A DNA stretch of 64,000 nucleotides from Polyangiaceae bacterium (GTDB lineage Bacteria; Myxococcota_A; Polyangia; Polyangiales; Polyangiaceae): contig JADJXL010000026.1 of assembly GCA_016715885.1 (NCBI GenBank), forward strand, positions 205,603 to 269,602. The letters run 5' to 3'. Of this stretch, positions 24,678 through 33,536 are shown piece by piece. The notes beneath the pieces are model-generated. The model did not search any database. It was given only the letters and a program-made list of their open reading frames with translations, and was not told where the DNA came from. Each line of letters opens with the position of its first letter. Positions within the stretch are counted from its first letter, which is position 1. The translations under genes and the position numbers were made by a program.

Positions 24678-25115
24678 ATGGCCGCCAGCGAAAAAAACGG
24701 CGACGTGGTGAAGGCATCAGCATTACCACATGGCAAGGCCGAACATGTTTTGATCGTCGACGACGAAGAAAGTTTGGCGCGCATTCTCGGCCGATTGCTG
24801 CACAGCATTGGTTATCGCGTCACGGTCAAAACGCGCTCGACCGAAGCGCTCGAAGTCTTCGAGCAAGATCCCTCCCAATTCCACCTTGCGCTCGTCGACC
24901 TGCACATGCCAGCTCCAAACGGTATCGAATTGGCCGCGAGACTACACGAATTGCGACCCGATATGCCCATTTACATCATGAGCGGCTTCAGCGATGCGCT
25001 GGGCGACGCGTCTCCCGAAGAACTGGGCATCGCCGCTATTCTGCAAAAACCCGTCACACGCGAAACCCTCGCGAGCGAGCTGCGCAAAGCGCTCGACCGC
25101 CAATCGGGCACGTAA
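24678..25115 (+). CDS. Single-domain response regulator
   Basis: From ATG 24678, with AGGAAA close upstream, the product has 145 residues. It is a stand-alone CheY-like receiver with the acidic pair Asp28/Asp29 (LIVDDEE), phospho-acceptor Asp74 (LVDLHMPAPNG), Ser in IYIMSGFSD and Lys124 (LQKPVT). No output domain is present, so it should relay phosphate or act by protein binding. A longer in-frame start at 24555 was rejected because it reaches into the preceding gene and lacks conserved sequence. The cognate histidine kinase is not in the window. Confidence 0.9.
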   Translation: MAASEKNGDVVKASALPHGKAEHVLIVDDEESLARILGRLLHSIGYRVTVKTRSTEALEVFEQDPSQFHLALVDLHMPAPNGIELAARLHELRPDMPIYIMSGFSDALGDASPEELGIAAILQKPVTRETLASELRKALDRQSGT

Positions 25116-25179
25116 CTTCCGCCCGAGCGGCGCTTTCGACTGTCGCCGACGGCCGAATTGCGCTATCCCCCGGTCCCGC

Positions 25180-27054
25180 GTGACAAGCACCTCTTCCGAC
25201 CAGCCCGCTTCGCGCCGCCCCACCATTCCTCATTTGCCGGCTCTGGATGGCCTCCGAGGTTTGGCGGTCTTGGGCGTGCTCCTGTTTCATGACGGACGCC
25301 TGCCCGGCGGCTATCTCGGGGTCGACCTCTTTTTCGTCCTCTCCGGTTACCTCATTACGTCATTGCTCCTCGCGGAATGGTCAGCCAACCAGAAAATCGA
25401 CCTCGCAACATTTTGGGTGCGTCGAGCCCGAAGGTTATTCCCTGCCCTCTTGGCGCTCTTGCCCGCCATCGCGCTTTACGCCGCCACAATGGCCAAACCT
25501 GGCGAGTTATTGCGCATTCGACATGATGGTTGGGCAACGCTCGCCTACATCGCAAATTGGCGCACCATTTTCGCCGGACGCAGTTACTGGGACATGTTCG
25601 AGGCTCCTTCGCCGCTCGAACACACCTGGAGCCTCGCCATCGAGGAACAGTTTTACGTCCTTTGGCCTTTGCTCACCGTCGCCATTTTGCGGTTGTCTCG
25701 AGGCAGCCGCCGCACGATGTTCTGGACCTCCTTGGTTCTCGGCGTGCTCTCTGCAGCCGCGCTGGTTTGGCTTGGCACATCTCCCGGCGGAACCGATCGC
25801 GCCTACCTTGGAACGGATACGCGCGGCGCGGCCATTCTTTTCGGCGCAGCGCTCGCATGCGTCATGTCCGGACGAACTTCACTGGCGTCGCCTCGAGCGC
25901 TGGGAGTGCTCGATGCCATTGGTTTTTGTGCTGCTCTTGGCCTGGGTGTCGCATGGGTGCGGATGGATGGGCAGCATCATTTTTTGTATCGAGGCGGGTT
26001 TTTCCTGACCGAGCTCGCGGTGCTCGTGCTCATCGTGTGTGCGGCGCAAGGCGCGAAGAGTTTCGTTGCACGAGCGCTCGCGTTTCGTCCGCTCACGTGG
26101 GTGGGGCTCGTCAGTTACGGCGTGTATCTTTGGCATTGGCCGCTCTATGTCGTGCTCTCCCCAGATCGCTTGGGCTTTTCCGGGCTCGCGCTCACCGCGC
26201 TGCGTTTGTCCGCGACGTTTGTCGTGGCGCTCGTATCGTACCATTTTTTGGAACAACCCATCCGCAAGCGCGGTTTGCCGTTTGGTAAACCCTTGTGGGT
26301 CATTCCCTCTGTCGTTGGTTGTTGCGCGGCGCTGCTTTTGGTATCGACGCGATATGTCGCAACGGCGCGCGCTGTTTTTCACTCCCTACCCTGGACATCG
26401 GTGATCCCGCCGGGCACGAAGAGCGTGCTCGTCGTCGGTGATTCCGTCGCGCAAGCGCTCGGCGAACGAATGCGTTCGGTGCAGACCGGCAAGAAGGTGA
26501 TCATCGCCGAACGGGGAACGCCCAATTGCAGCATTCTCGAAGGAACGTTGCCGACGTTGTCACTATCCAATCAGCCGCACGACGGCGATTGCGACGCGCG
26601 CTGGGAAAAGGACGCCGCGATTCTTCGCCCCGACGTTGCGCTGGTCATTTTGGGCGGTGGTCATTTCGCGCCCGTGGAAATCGACGGCACTTGGCAACGC
26701 CCGTGTGAAGCGGGCTGGACCAAGGCGTACAGTGCCGAGCTCGAAGAAGAAATCCGAAAAATGGTGCCGCATGTCGGCAGCGTTTGGCTCACCCGCGTCC
26801 CCTATCCGCTCAAGCATTGGCAGACGCCCGAGCGAGATGCTCATATCGACTGTTTCAATCGCATGCTCGAGGATATTGCCGCAAAAATTCCCGGCGTGCG
26901 TATGCTGGATTTGGCCAAATACGTATGTCCGTCGGGGAGCGCGAGCTGCGCGAAGGAGAGCGCGGGGCATCCGATTCGTCCCGATGGGTTGCATTTCGCA
27001 GGGGACGGGGCGAAAGAAACGGCAACGTGGGTGCTGGATCAGATATCGAATTGA
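25180..27054 (+). CDS. Membrane O-acyltransferase (acyltransferase-3/OafA type) with SGNH domain
   Basis: From GTG 25180 the protein has 624 residues. The N-terminal part (about 25-390) is an acyltransferase-3 membrane domain. Its family opening is LPALDGLRGLAVLGVLLFHDG, its signature GGYLGVDLFFVLSGYLIT, with catalytic His in LFHDG, and it has about ten helices including LEHTWSLAIEEQFYVLWP. The C-terminal periplasmic part is SGNH-like, with block I VVGDSVAQALG, a GGGHF block and the terminal DxxH as RPDGLHFAGDG. These OafA/YrhL-type proteins acetylate envelope polysaccharides or peptidoglycan. In-frame starts upstream overlap the response regulator and are unlikely. Confidence 0.88.
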   Translation: MTSTSSDQPASRRPTIPHLPALDGLRGLAVLGVLLFHDGRLPGGYLGVDLFFVLSGYLITSLLLAEWSANQKIDLATFWVRRARRLFPALLALLPAIALYAATMAKPGELLRIRHDGWATLAYIANWRTIFAGRSYWDMFEAPSPLEHTWSLAIEEQFYVLWPLLTVAILRLSRGSRRTMFWTSLVLGVLSAAALVWLGTSPGGTDRAYLGTDTRGAAILFGAALACVMSGRTSLASPRALGVLDAIGFCAALGLGVAWVRMDGQHHFLYRGGFFLTELAVLVLIVCAAQGAKSFVARALAFRPLTWVGLVSYGVYLWHWPLYVVLSPDRLGFSGLALTALRLSATFVVALVSYHFLEQPIRKRGLPFGKPLWVIPSVVGCCAALLLVSTRYVATARAVFHSLPWTSVIPPGTKSVLVVGDSVAQALGERMRSVQTGKKVIIAERGTPNCSILEGTLPTLSLSNQPHDGDCDARWEKDAAILRPDVALVILGGGHFAPVEIDGTWQRPCEAGWTKAYSAELEEEIRKMVPHVGSVWLTRVPYPLKHWQTPERDAHIDCFNRMLEDIAAKIPGVRMLDLAKYVCPSGSASCAKESAGHPIRPDGLHFAGDGAKETATWVLDQISN

Positions 27055-27126
27055 AAGCACGCCCTGATCTGTACGCGCGCTTCGCGAGGCTAGTTTACGA
27101 TGGGGGGCTCGCAGGCGGCTCTATAA

Positions 27127-27151
27127 GTGTTTTGGGCTGCGCCCAAAACAC
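27127..27151. terminator. Perfect 11-bp stem-loop between convergent genes
   Basis: GTGTTTTGGGC (27127-27137) pairs perfectly with GCCCAAAACAC (27141-27151) around a TGC loop. It lies between the convergent acyltransferase (ends 27054) and DHH phosphoesterase (ends 27232). The U-rich stem arm would serve on either strand, so a bidirectional intrinsic terminator is likely, although no long T-tract follows. Confidence 0.65.
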
Positions 27152-27231
27152 GAGCCGACTGCTCTGCCCCCCATACCCCCCGAAGGCCGGATTGCAGCCA
27201 TATCATAACAGAGCCCTCGCCCGCTCGCACG

Positions 27232-28158
27232 TCACCCGTCCGCGTTGATACGCCCAACGATTTGCCCGAGCAATTCGGCCGCCTTGTCATTGTCGACCTG
27301 ACACGTGCCCGCGGCGTCGTGACCACCACCGCCATATTCGAGCATCAACGCGCCGACGTTCGTCTTGGACGACCTGTCGAGAATCGATTTGCCCGTCGCA
27401 AACACCGTATTCTGTTTCTTCAGGCCCCACATCACGTGGATGGATATGTTGCACTGCGGAAACAACGCATAAATCATGAAGCGGTTGCCGACCCAAATCG
27501 TCTCTTCACCGCGCAAATCCAAGACCACCAAGTTCTTGTGCACGGTCGCGCAACGCTTGATCTGATCGATGAATCGTTCCTTGTGCTCGATATACATGTC
27601 GACGCGCTCTTTCACGTCGGGCAGCTCCAAGATCTCTTTGACGGAATGCTGAAGACATGCATCGATGAGCCGCATCATCAGGTCGTAGTTCGATATCCGA
27701 AACTGCCGAAATCGACCGAGACCCGTGCGCGCATCCATGATGAAGTTGAGCAGCACCCAATCGCGCGGATCGAGGATTTCGTCGCGCGTGAATTGCGCCG
27801 CATCGGCCTTGTCCACCGCTTCCATCATGTCGTCCGGAATGTCGGCAAACTTTTCTTTGCCACCGTAATATTGCCAGACGACGCGCGCAGCCGACGGAGC
27901 ATGCGGATCGATGATATGGTTTTCGTGCTTGCCTACACGCTGCGTTTCACTCGAGTGATGATCGAACGCAAGGTGCACTCCTGGCACGTACGGGAGGTTG
28001 GTCGTGATGTCCCGATGCGACACGGAAACTTTGCCGTCCTGCATGTCTTTCGGGTGAACGAACTTGATCTCCTCGAGAATCCCCAGCTTACGAAGGAGCA
28101 CGGCGCATACGAGCCCGTCGAAGTCGCTCCGCGTCACCAGCCGGTACTTGTCTCCCAT
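27232..28158 (-). CDS. DHH/DHHA1 family phosphoesterase
   Basis: The 308-residue protein has the DHH-family metal motifs: RSDFDGLVCAVLL near the N-terminus, FDHHSSE (the DHH itself) near residue 66 and later acidic residues in the DHH domain. The C-terminal DHHA1 substrate motif is GGGGHDAAGTC. Relatives include NrnA-type oligoribonucleases, c-di-AMP/pApA phosphodiesterases and exopolyphosphatase-like proteins; which substrate is used here cannot be told. The start ATG 28158 has GGGAGG upstream. It is a monocistronic gene, divergent from the cysteine desulfurase. Confidence 0.85.
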   Translation of the reverse strand: MGDKYRLVTRSDFDGLVCAVLLRKLGILEEIKFVHPKDMQDGKVSVSHRDITTNLPYVPGVHLAFDHHSSETQRVGKHENHIIDPHAPSAARVVWQYYGGKEKFADIPDDMMEAVDKADAAQFTRDEILDPRDWVLLNFIMDARTGLGRFRQFRISNYDLMMRLIDACLQHSVKEILELPDVKERVDMYIEHKERFIDQIKRCATVHKNLVVLDLRGEETIWVGNRFMIYALFPQCNISIHVMWGLKKQNTVFATGKSILDRSSKTNVGALMLEYGGGGHDAAGTCQVDNDKAAELLGQIVGRINADG

Positions 28159-28364
28159 GATCTAGCCTCCCGATCCTGTTCGGGACGGGAGAATAAACCA
28201 AAAGCAAGCGTCTCGGAAAGAACTCGATCACTTCGGATGGATTTTATGAACTGCCATCCGTCACGGCGTGGAAGTACACCAAGTCCCCAAAGGCTCGGCG
28301 GCATCAGAATCGCCCTTCCAGGCTGAGCTTGACACGGCTCACGTCCGCGTCTACCCGCTAACGC

Positions 28365-29519
28365 GTGCACGACGCCGACCCCATTTACCTCGATCACAAC
28401 GCCACGACGCCACTTTTGCCGGAAGTCTTCGACGCGATGGTGCCTTGGCTTCGGGACGGCTTTGGGAATCCTTCGAGCGGGCATGTGTATGGCAGGCGCG
28501 CGAAAAGCGCCGTCGAGAATGCTCGCGCGCAAGTTGCCGAGCTTCTGGGATGCTCGAGCGACGAAATTTTATTTACTTCGGGCGGCACGGAAGCCAATAA
28601 CCTCGCCATTCGCGGCATCGCGGAAGCATATTCGAAGAAAAAGCACGTCGTCACATCCGTCATCGAACATCCGGCGACGGCGAAACCATGCGCGTACCTC
28701 ACACGAAATGGCTATCGCGTCGATGACGTGGGCGTGGATGCGCTCGGACAGGTTCGCATCGATGAAATTGCGAGCAAGCTCGGCGCGGACACGTGTCTCG
28801 TGACGATCATGCATTCGAACAACGAAACGGGCGTGCTGCAACCGATTGCAGCGATTTCCAAGGTCACTCGATCGGCGGGCACGCTTTTGCACACCGATGC
28901 AGCGCAATCAGCGGGAAAAGTGCCCACACACGTCGATGAACTCGGCGTCGATCTTTTGTCCATTGCGGGACACAAGCTGTACGCGCCCAAAGGCGTGGGG
29001 GCATTGTTTGTACGCAAAGGAATTTCGTTGTCGCCGCTCTTGCTGGGTGCAGGACACGAACGAGGTTTGCGCCCGGGCACGGAGAACGTCGCGTCCATCG
29101 TGGGGCTTGGCACAGCGTGCGTGATCGCCAAGAAAAACCTTGCAAAGGAAGCGAAACGCGTGCAGGTTTTACGGGACAACCTGTTCGAGCGATTGCGGGA
29201 TCGCGTTCCGGGGCTCGCGTTGAACGGGCATCCGGTCGAGCGACTACCGAATACGTTGTCCGTGCGATTTCCGGGCGTATCGGGCACGGCGCTTTTGTCG
29301 CATGCTCCAGGGATTGCCGCTTCGACGGGTTCGGCGTGTCACGATGGGCATGAATCCGCGTCGAGCGTGATGACGGCGATGGGGGTTCGTCCGGACGAAG
29401 CACTCGGGACCGTGCGATTGACGCTCGGGCGCGGCACCACGGAAGCGCACGTCACGCGCGCGGCGGAATTGCTTTCGGAGGCGTGGAGCCGGTTATTTGG
29501 TCCGCCGCGTGACGGGTGA
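28365..29519 (+). CDS. Cysteine desulfurase (NifS/IscS-type, PLP-dependent)
   Basis: The 384-residue protein is full length. It starts YLDHNATTPLLPEV, has TSGGTEANNLAIRG for PLP phosphate binding, and HTDAAQSAGKVP. The Schiff-base lysine is Lys204 in SIAGHKLYAPKG and the catalytic Cys325 is in AASTGSACHDG. It takes sulfur from cysteine as a persulfide for Fe-S cluster, tRNA or cofactor assembly. The short active-site loop suggests a NifS/IscS-like form rather than SufS. No scaffold gene (iscU) is adjacent, so the delivery target is unknown. GTG 28365 is the likely start. The 3' end overlaps the convergent metallophosphoesterase gene by 27 bases. Confidence 0.92.
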   Translation: MHDADPIYLDHNATTPLLPEVFDAMVPWLRDGFGNPSSGHVYGRRAKSAVENARAQVAELLGCSSDEILFTSGGTEANNLAIRGIAEAYSKKKHVVTSVIEHPATAKPCAYLTRNGYRVDDVGVDALGQVRIDEIASKLGADTCLVTIMHSNNETGVLQPIAAISKVTRSAGTLLHTDAAQSAGKVPTHVDELGVDLLSIAGHKLYAPKGVGALFVRKGISLSPLLLGAGHERGLRPGTENVASIVGLGTACVIAKKNLAKEAKRVQVLRDNLFERLRDRVPGLALNGHPVERLPNTLSVRFPGVSGTALLSHAPGIAASTGSACHDGHESASSVMTAMGVRPDEALGTVRLTLGRGTTEAHVTRAAELLSEAWSRLFGPPRDG

Positions 29520-30161
29520 TGGTTCATCGAGCGGTACCGGCGGAACTTCGTGATACGAAAGGTCCGGCTCGAAGGCCCACACGTGCACATTTTCCGCTTG
29601 GAAATCGATCAAGCCAAACGATGGGTCGTGATCGCGGCACAACGTCCCCGCATTGATGACGACGCGATCTTCGACGGCGCGCACCATTCGCCTGTGGCTG
29701 TGCCCATTCAAAACGAAACGCGCCTTCGAGGTTCGGCACAAGCTGCGAAAGCCCACGTTGTAACGCACGAGCGAAACGTCGTCCCAGGGCATGATGGATG
29801 CCATGTCGTCGCTGCCCAAGCCATGACAAACCAGAAGCTTTCCCGAAATCGTGGGCAGCTCGATCATGAGCGGCAATGCCGAGAGCCACTCCTGCGCAGC
29901 CGCGGACACACGCGCGCGTTCGTGTGCATGCGGAAGATCGCGCATTTCACCCGCAAAAAACCATCGCTCGTGATTCCCGCGCACGCCGCTTACATCATGC
30001 TCGCGCAAAAGCGAAACCGTTCGCTCGATGTCCCCCGGCCCATCGACGATATCCCCCACACTAACGATGATATCGACCTTCTGCTTTTCAAGCTCGCGTA
30101 GGGCCCATTCGAGCCGCGTGTCTTCGGCGTGAATGTCCCCCAAATAGCCGATTCGTTTCAT
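29493..30161 (-). CDS. Calcineurin-like metallophosphoesterase (YfcE/MJ0936 type)
   Basis: The 222-residue product from ATG 30161 carries the full metallophosphoesterase set: YLGDIHAEDTRL, VSVGDIVDGPGD, VRGNHERW, LLVCHGLGSDD and LNGHSHRRMV. It should be a two-metal cytoplasmic phosphodiesterase or phosphatase of the YfcE/MJ0936 group; its substrate is unknown. The start overlaps the stop of the sterol-desaturase-like gene by 4 bases (30158-30161), so the two are translationally coupled. That hints at a link to lipid metabolism, but no specific role is shown. Confidence 0.88.
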   Translation of the reverse strand: MKRIGYLGDIHAEDTRLEWALRELEKQKVDIIVSVGDIVDGPGDIERTVSLLREHDVSGVRGNHERWFFAGEMRDLPHAHERARVSAAAQEWLSALPLMIELPTISGKLLVCHGLGSDDMASIMPWDDVSLVRYNVGFRSLCRTSKARFVLNGHSHRRMVRAVEDRVVINAGTLCRDHDPSFGLIDFQAENVHVWAFEPDLSYHEVPPVPLDEPSPVTRRTK

Positions 30162-31066
30162 TCCTCCGCGGCAACTTCCGCCGTGGTGGGCGATACCGGC
30201 AATTCGCCCGTGCGCCAAAAGCTCCATGTGAAGAGCGGCGAATAATCGGGCTTGGGCAAAGCTGCCCATGCATCTTCCGATCGTTCACCTCGACCGACGC
30301 AGCACTTGGCGCACAAACATTCGTCCTTGTACATCGAGCCCCAGAGCTGATCCCAGATTTTGAAGAAAAATCCGGTATGGTAAGGGCGCCTCAACGTCGA
30401 TTTCGCGTGGTGCAAATAATGCTGGAAGGATGAATTGATGATGGGATGATGCGCATCCGGCCAATCGAGCTCGTAGCCCCAATGCAAGTATGCGCCGTAT
30501 CCGTAGAAGAAAATGGCGAAGATGCCAAAGAGCAAGTCCATGTTGATGGGCATCACGAGCGGGAAAAGCACGAGCGGCGTGGCCCGAACGAATTGATCGA
30601 TGGGCATGTCCGCAATGACGGCAAAAGGACTTGGATTGTAAAATGCGTGGTGATGTCGATGTTCCTTCCACGCCACGCGATTGACGTGACCGAGCCGATG
30701 GTAAATGAATTCAAAAAAGTCCGTTCCGAACCAAACGATGAAAAACGAGAGGACGAGATACCAGGCGCCGTACGATCCCACGCCGCAATAGGCTTTCGAG
30801 TAGCCGCTGTCGACGAGGTGTAGCGCGAGGGCGGGACACGTCGCCGCCGTGAAGAGGCCCTTCAGCATTTGGATGATTTCTTTGCGGACGAGCTTGGGCG
30901 AAGGGTAGTTCGGGTTCGACTTGCGCTTCCATTGTTCGTACGTGGGGTTCATGTAGTAGCGGCGAAAGACGAGCCCCGACATGATCAGCATTGAAACGAG
31001 GGCCAGGCCGGTGAGCACGAGCCACGTCGTAAAAAAATTCCCGTGCTTGGCGACTTCACAAAGCAT
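30158..31066 (-). CDS. Sterol desaturase / fatty acid hydroxylase superfamily membrane enzyme
   Basis: The 302-residue protein has four or more membrane helices and the three histidine clusters of di-iron membrane oxygenases: FIYHRLGH (HxxxH), KEHRHHHAF (HxxHH) and FQHYLHHAKST (HxxHH). This is the ERG3/ERG25/fatty-acid-hydroxylase superfamily, which inserts oxygen or double bonds into lipids using O2. Some myxobacteria make true sterols, so a sterol C-4 or C-5 oxidation is possible, as is hydroxylation of another lipid. The C-terminus contains CLCAKCCVG, an unusual cysteine cluster. The start ATG 31066 has GGAGG upstream. It is first in a two-gene operon with the metallophosphoesterase. Confidence 0.82.
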   Translation of the reverse strand: MLCEVAKHGNFFTTWLVLTGLALVSMLIMSGLVFRRYYMNPTYEQWKRKSNPNYPSPKLVRKEIIQMLKGLFTAATCPALALHLVDSGYSKAYCGVGSYGAWYLVLSFFIVWFGTDFFEFIYHRLGHVNRVAWKEHRHHHAFYNPSPFAVIADMPIDQFVRATPLVLFPLVMPINMDLLFGIFAIFFYGYGAYLHWGYELDWPDAHHPIINSSFQHYLHHAKSTLRRPYHTGFFFKIWDQLWGSMYKDECLCAKCCVGRGERSEDAWAALPKPDYSPLFTWSFWRTGELPVSPTTAEVAAEE

Positions 31067-31194
31067 GTACGCCTCCGTCGGATGCGCTCCGCGTGTGAGC
31101 CCAGGCTACAGGTAGTCATTCTTCGAAGTCCACCTTAAAGTTCAATACTTACGACGAGACAACGGGACGGTTTTCGTTCATCCTGGGGCTTGCC

Positions 31195-32496
31195 GTGCCG
31201 ATCACCGCTTCCATTCCTGCGTTGTTTCTGCTTGTAAGTGTCGCGAGCGCGATGTTCACGCTGAACGCGCTTTGGCCAGCGCGCCGCTTCTGGCCGCTCG
31301 TGGGCGCCGGATTTTTCGCATCCTGGCTCACCGGAGAGCTCGCGACGCACCACTTGTTTTGGCAAGCAGCCGCGACGGGGCTTTTTGTATGGGCGGGCGG
31401 GCTGGATGAATGGCCGAGCATGGCAGCTTTGGTCATTTTTTCGCTGTCGTGGATGGGTCTTTTGCGCATTTTGGTGCAGTCTCGGCAAGCCAACGAGGTC
31501 ATGGAGACCGCGCTACGCGAAGGCCTCGGCGCAGATTACGAACGCCTGATTCCCGAACGATTTCGCGATGGTTTGACCGAGCGGTGGACGCTTCGCCAGA
31601 GGCTTTTTCCTTTGCCCATTTTCGATGGTCGGGTCGAACGCATCAAAAATATCGTCTTTTCGAAGGCGGGCGGGGTCGACCTGCGGCTCGATGTGTGCCG
31701 GCCCAAAGGTTTGGCGCAAAACGAATTACGTCCCACGGTTCTGTTCGTGCATGGTGGAGGTTGGACGATTGGCAGCAAGGACGATCAGGGCAAGCCGCTG
31801 GCGAATCGATTGGCGGCGCATGGGTGGGTGGTCGTTTCTGCGAATTATCGATTGTCGCCACGATTTACGTTTCCGGATCACATCATCGACGTGAAGAGCG
31901 CGATTCGATGGATTCGGGAGCATGGGGAGGAATACGGAGCGAATCCGGATTTCGTCGTGATTACGGGAGGTTCGGCGGGTGGGCACTTGGCGGCGCTCGC
32001 GGCGCTCACGCCGAACGATCCCACGTTTCAGCCGGGGTTCGAACATGTGGACACGAGCGTTCAGGGATGCGTGCCGTTTTACGGGGTCTATGACTTTACG
32101 GATCGCAAAGCTATTTTCAAAAATACGTTGCTCATTCCGATCCTCGAGAAGGCGGTGGTGAAAAAGCGTTTGTCCGAAGCGCGGTCGGTATTCGAGCATG
32201 CGTCGCCGATGAGTCACGTGCGCGCGGATGCGCCTCCATTTTTCGTGATTCACGGGGAAAAGGATTCGCTTGTGCCGGTGGGTGAAGGGCGGCTCTTCGT
32301 GGAACTCTTGCGCGAAAAGAGCACGTCGCCGGTGCTTTACGCGGAGCTTCCGGGGGCGCAGCACGCGTTCGAGGTTTTTCCTTCGGAACGGACGGGGCAT
32401 GTCTTGGCGGGCGTGGAGAGGTTTGTCGGGGCGGTGTATGGGCAGTGGTGTGCTGGGAGGGAGCGGGAGGTCGAAACAAGGGCGGCCGCAGGGTGA
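31195..32496 (+). CDS. Membrane-anchored alpha/beta-hydrolase (hormone-sensitive lipase-like esterase)
   Basis: The 433-residue protein starts at GTG 31195. Residues 1-100 contain three or four hydrophobic helices. The rest is an alpha/beta-hydrolase with oxyanion motif FVHGGGWTIGSK, nucleophile elbow VITGGSAGGHLAAL, acid-loop HGEKDSLVPVGE and histidine in PGAQHAFEVF. This is the HSL/family IV esterase pattern. Neutral ester or lipid substrates are expected, probably at the inner membrane. It is divergent from the sterol-desaturase operon with about 130 bases between starts. Confidence 0.85.
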   Translation: MPITASIPALFLLVSVASAMFTLNALWPARRFWPLVGAGFFASWLTGELATHHLFWQAAATGLFVWAGGLDEWPSMAALVIFSLSWMGLLRILVQSRQANEVMETALREGLGADYERLIPERFRDGLTERWTLRQRLFPLPIFDGRVERIKNIVFSKAGGVDLRLDVCRPKGLAQNELRPTVLFVHGGGWTIGSKDDQGKPLANRLAAHGWVVVSANYRLSPRFTFPDHIIDVKSAIRWIREHGEEYGANPDFVVITGGSAGGHLAALAALTPNDPTFQPGFEHVDTSVQGCVPFYGVYDFTDRKAIFKNTLLIPILEKAVVKKRLSEARSVFEHASPMSHVRADAPPFFVIHGEKDSLVPVGEGRLFVELLREKSTSPVLYAELPGAQHAFEVFPSERTGHVLAGVERFVGAVYGQWCAGREREVETRAAAG

Positions 32497-32543
32497 CGTT
32501 GTACGCTTGACGTACCACGTACCGCATGGTAGAAGGCGGGCAC

Positions 32544-32822
32544 GTGATACGCTCTTTTCGGTGCAATAGGACCGCTTCTCTTTTCGGTGGCAAGGATGTA
32601 CCCCTCTTCCGTGCCTTTCGACAGCAAGCCGAACGGAAGCTACTCATGCTCGAGAACGCGCACACCCTTGACGACCTCCGTATACCACCTGGAAACCGGC
32701 TCGAGGCACTCAAGGGCGATCGAAAAGGTCAACATAGTATTCGCATCAACGACCAATTTCGCATCTGCTTCAGGTGGACATCAGAAGGTCCTGAAGATGT
32801 GGAAATCGTCGACTACCACTGA
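32544..32822 (+). CDS. higB: HigB/RelE-type toxin
   Basis: The product is a small RelE-fold mRNA endonuclease. From GTG 32544 it reads VIRSFRCNRTASLFGG, then FRAFRQQAERKLLMLENA, then LDDLRIPPGNRLEALKGDR and QHSIRINDQFRICFRW, matching HigB closely over about 92 residues. The toxin gene precedes the antitoxin, the order typical of higBA. The start at GTG was chosen because family members begin with IRSF; ATG 32526 would add six residues. Upstream, 32501-32524 contains three GTAC-containing half-sites (GTAC, CGTAC, CGTACC), a plausible HigA operator overlapping the promoter. Confidence 0.88.
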   Translation: MIRSFRCNRTASLFGGKDVPLFRAFRQQAERKLLMLENAHTLDDLRIPPGNRLEALKGDRKGQHSIRINDQFRICFRWTSEGPEDVEIVDYH

Positions 32823-32843
32823 TTATTGACGAGGGAACACATC

Positions 32844-33194
32844 ATGCGTAACCAAATGCGTCCCATTCATCCCGGTGAAATTCTTCGCGAAGAATTCGTC
32901 GTGCCGTTCGGAATGAGCGGTAATGCACTCGCTCGCGCGTTGCACGTGCCCGCAAATCGCATCAATGCAATTCTCAATGAGTCGCGTAACCTCACGGCCG
33001 ATACGGCTCTGCGACTTGCACGTTTTTTTGGAACGACGCCAGAATTCTGGATGAATCTTCAAAAGACATACGAGCTTCGTCTGGCGGAAGTTTCCACAGG
33101 AGTGGTCATTCAACGTTCCATTAAGCCAAACCAGCCCGGGCTCGCGTCTCCCGATCGATCCTCGTCGCCAAAGCGTAGCAAGAAGGTCGCCTAA
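32844..33194 (+). CDS. higA: HigA-type antitoxin (XRE HTH)
   Basis: From ATG 32844, with GAGGGA ahead, the product has 116 residues. It has the HigA opening MRPIHPGEILREEFVVPFGM, an HTH in GNALARALHVPANRINAILN and the WMNLQKTYELRLAE end of the family. It neutralises HigB and autorepresses the operon. The C-terminal 25 residues (from IKPNQPG) are basic and beyond the usual family end. It is separated from higB by 21 bases. Confidence 0.9.
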   Translation: MRNQMRPIHPGEILREEFVVPFGMSGNALARALHVPANRINAILNESRNLTADTALRLARFFGTTPEFWMNLQKTYELRLAEVSTGVVIQRSIKPNQPGLASPDRSSSPKRSKKVA

Positions 33195-33247
33195 TCTTAC
33201 ACATCATCCGCCCGACGCTACGTCGCTAAGCGCAGCCTCGGTCCACC

Positions 33248-33436
33248 TTACTCGACCAGCCATCGCGCCATCCGCCGTTCGACTTCGGCGTCGTCAACGA
33301 CTCGACCCTCTTCAATATCCGCAAGCCCACGCTCGATCTTCTGCCGAACATAGATGTGGTACTGGATGTCCTCGAACGATGCATCTTCTGGGAGTTTCTC
33401 CAGAAGCTTGCCGACTTCCGCTTTGGCACTGTGCAT
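33248..33436 (-). CDS. Small antitoxin-like protein without toxin partner
   Basis: The 62-residue protein (KAEVGKLLEKLPEDASFEDI, then QYHIYVRQKIERGLADIEEG, then VERRMARWLVE) matches the short antitoxin-like group found next to RelE/ParE toxins. No toxin gene follows or precedes it on this strand: downstream is only about 50 bases before the convergent higA end. It is therefore an orphan, possibly a relic of a lost toxin-antitoxin locus or an anti-addiction gene. Confidence 0.7.
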   Translation of the reverse strand: MHSAKAEVGKLLEKLPEDASFEDIQYHIYVRQKIERGLADIEEGRVVDDAEVERRMARWLVE

Positions 33437-33536
33437 TGGGGACCTCGGACCGCGAACTTACCACATCTTTTGCGTTCCGTCACCCCTCCCCCGACAAACG
33501 TTCGTCCTTCCAAACAACCGTTTGTCCCCCAACCAT

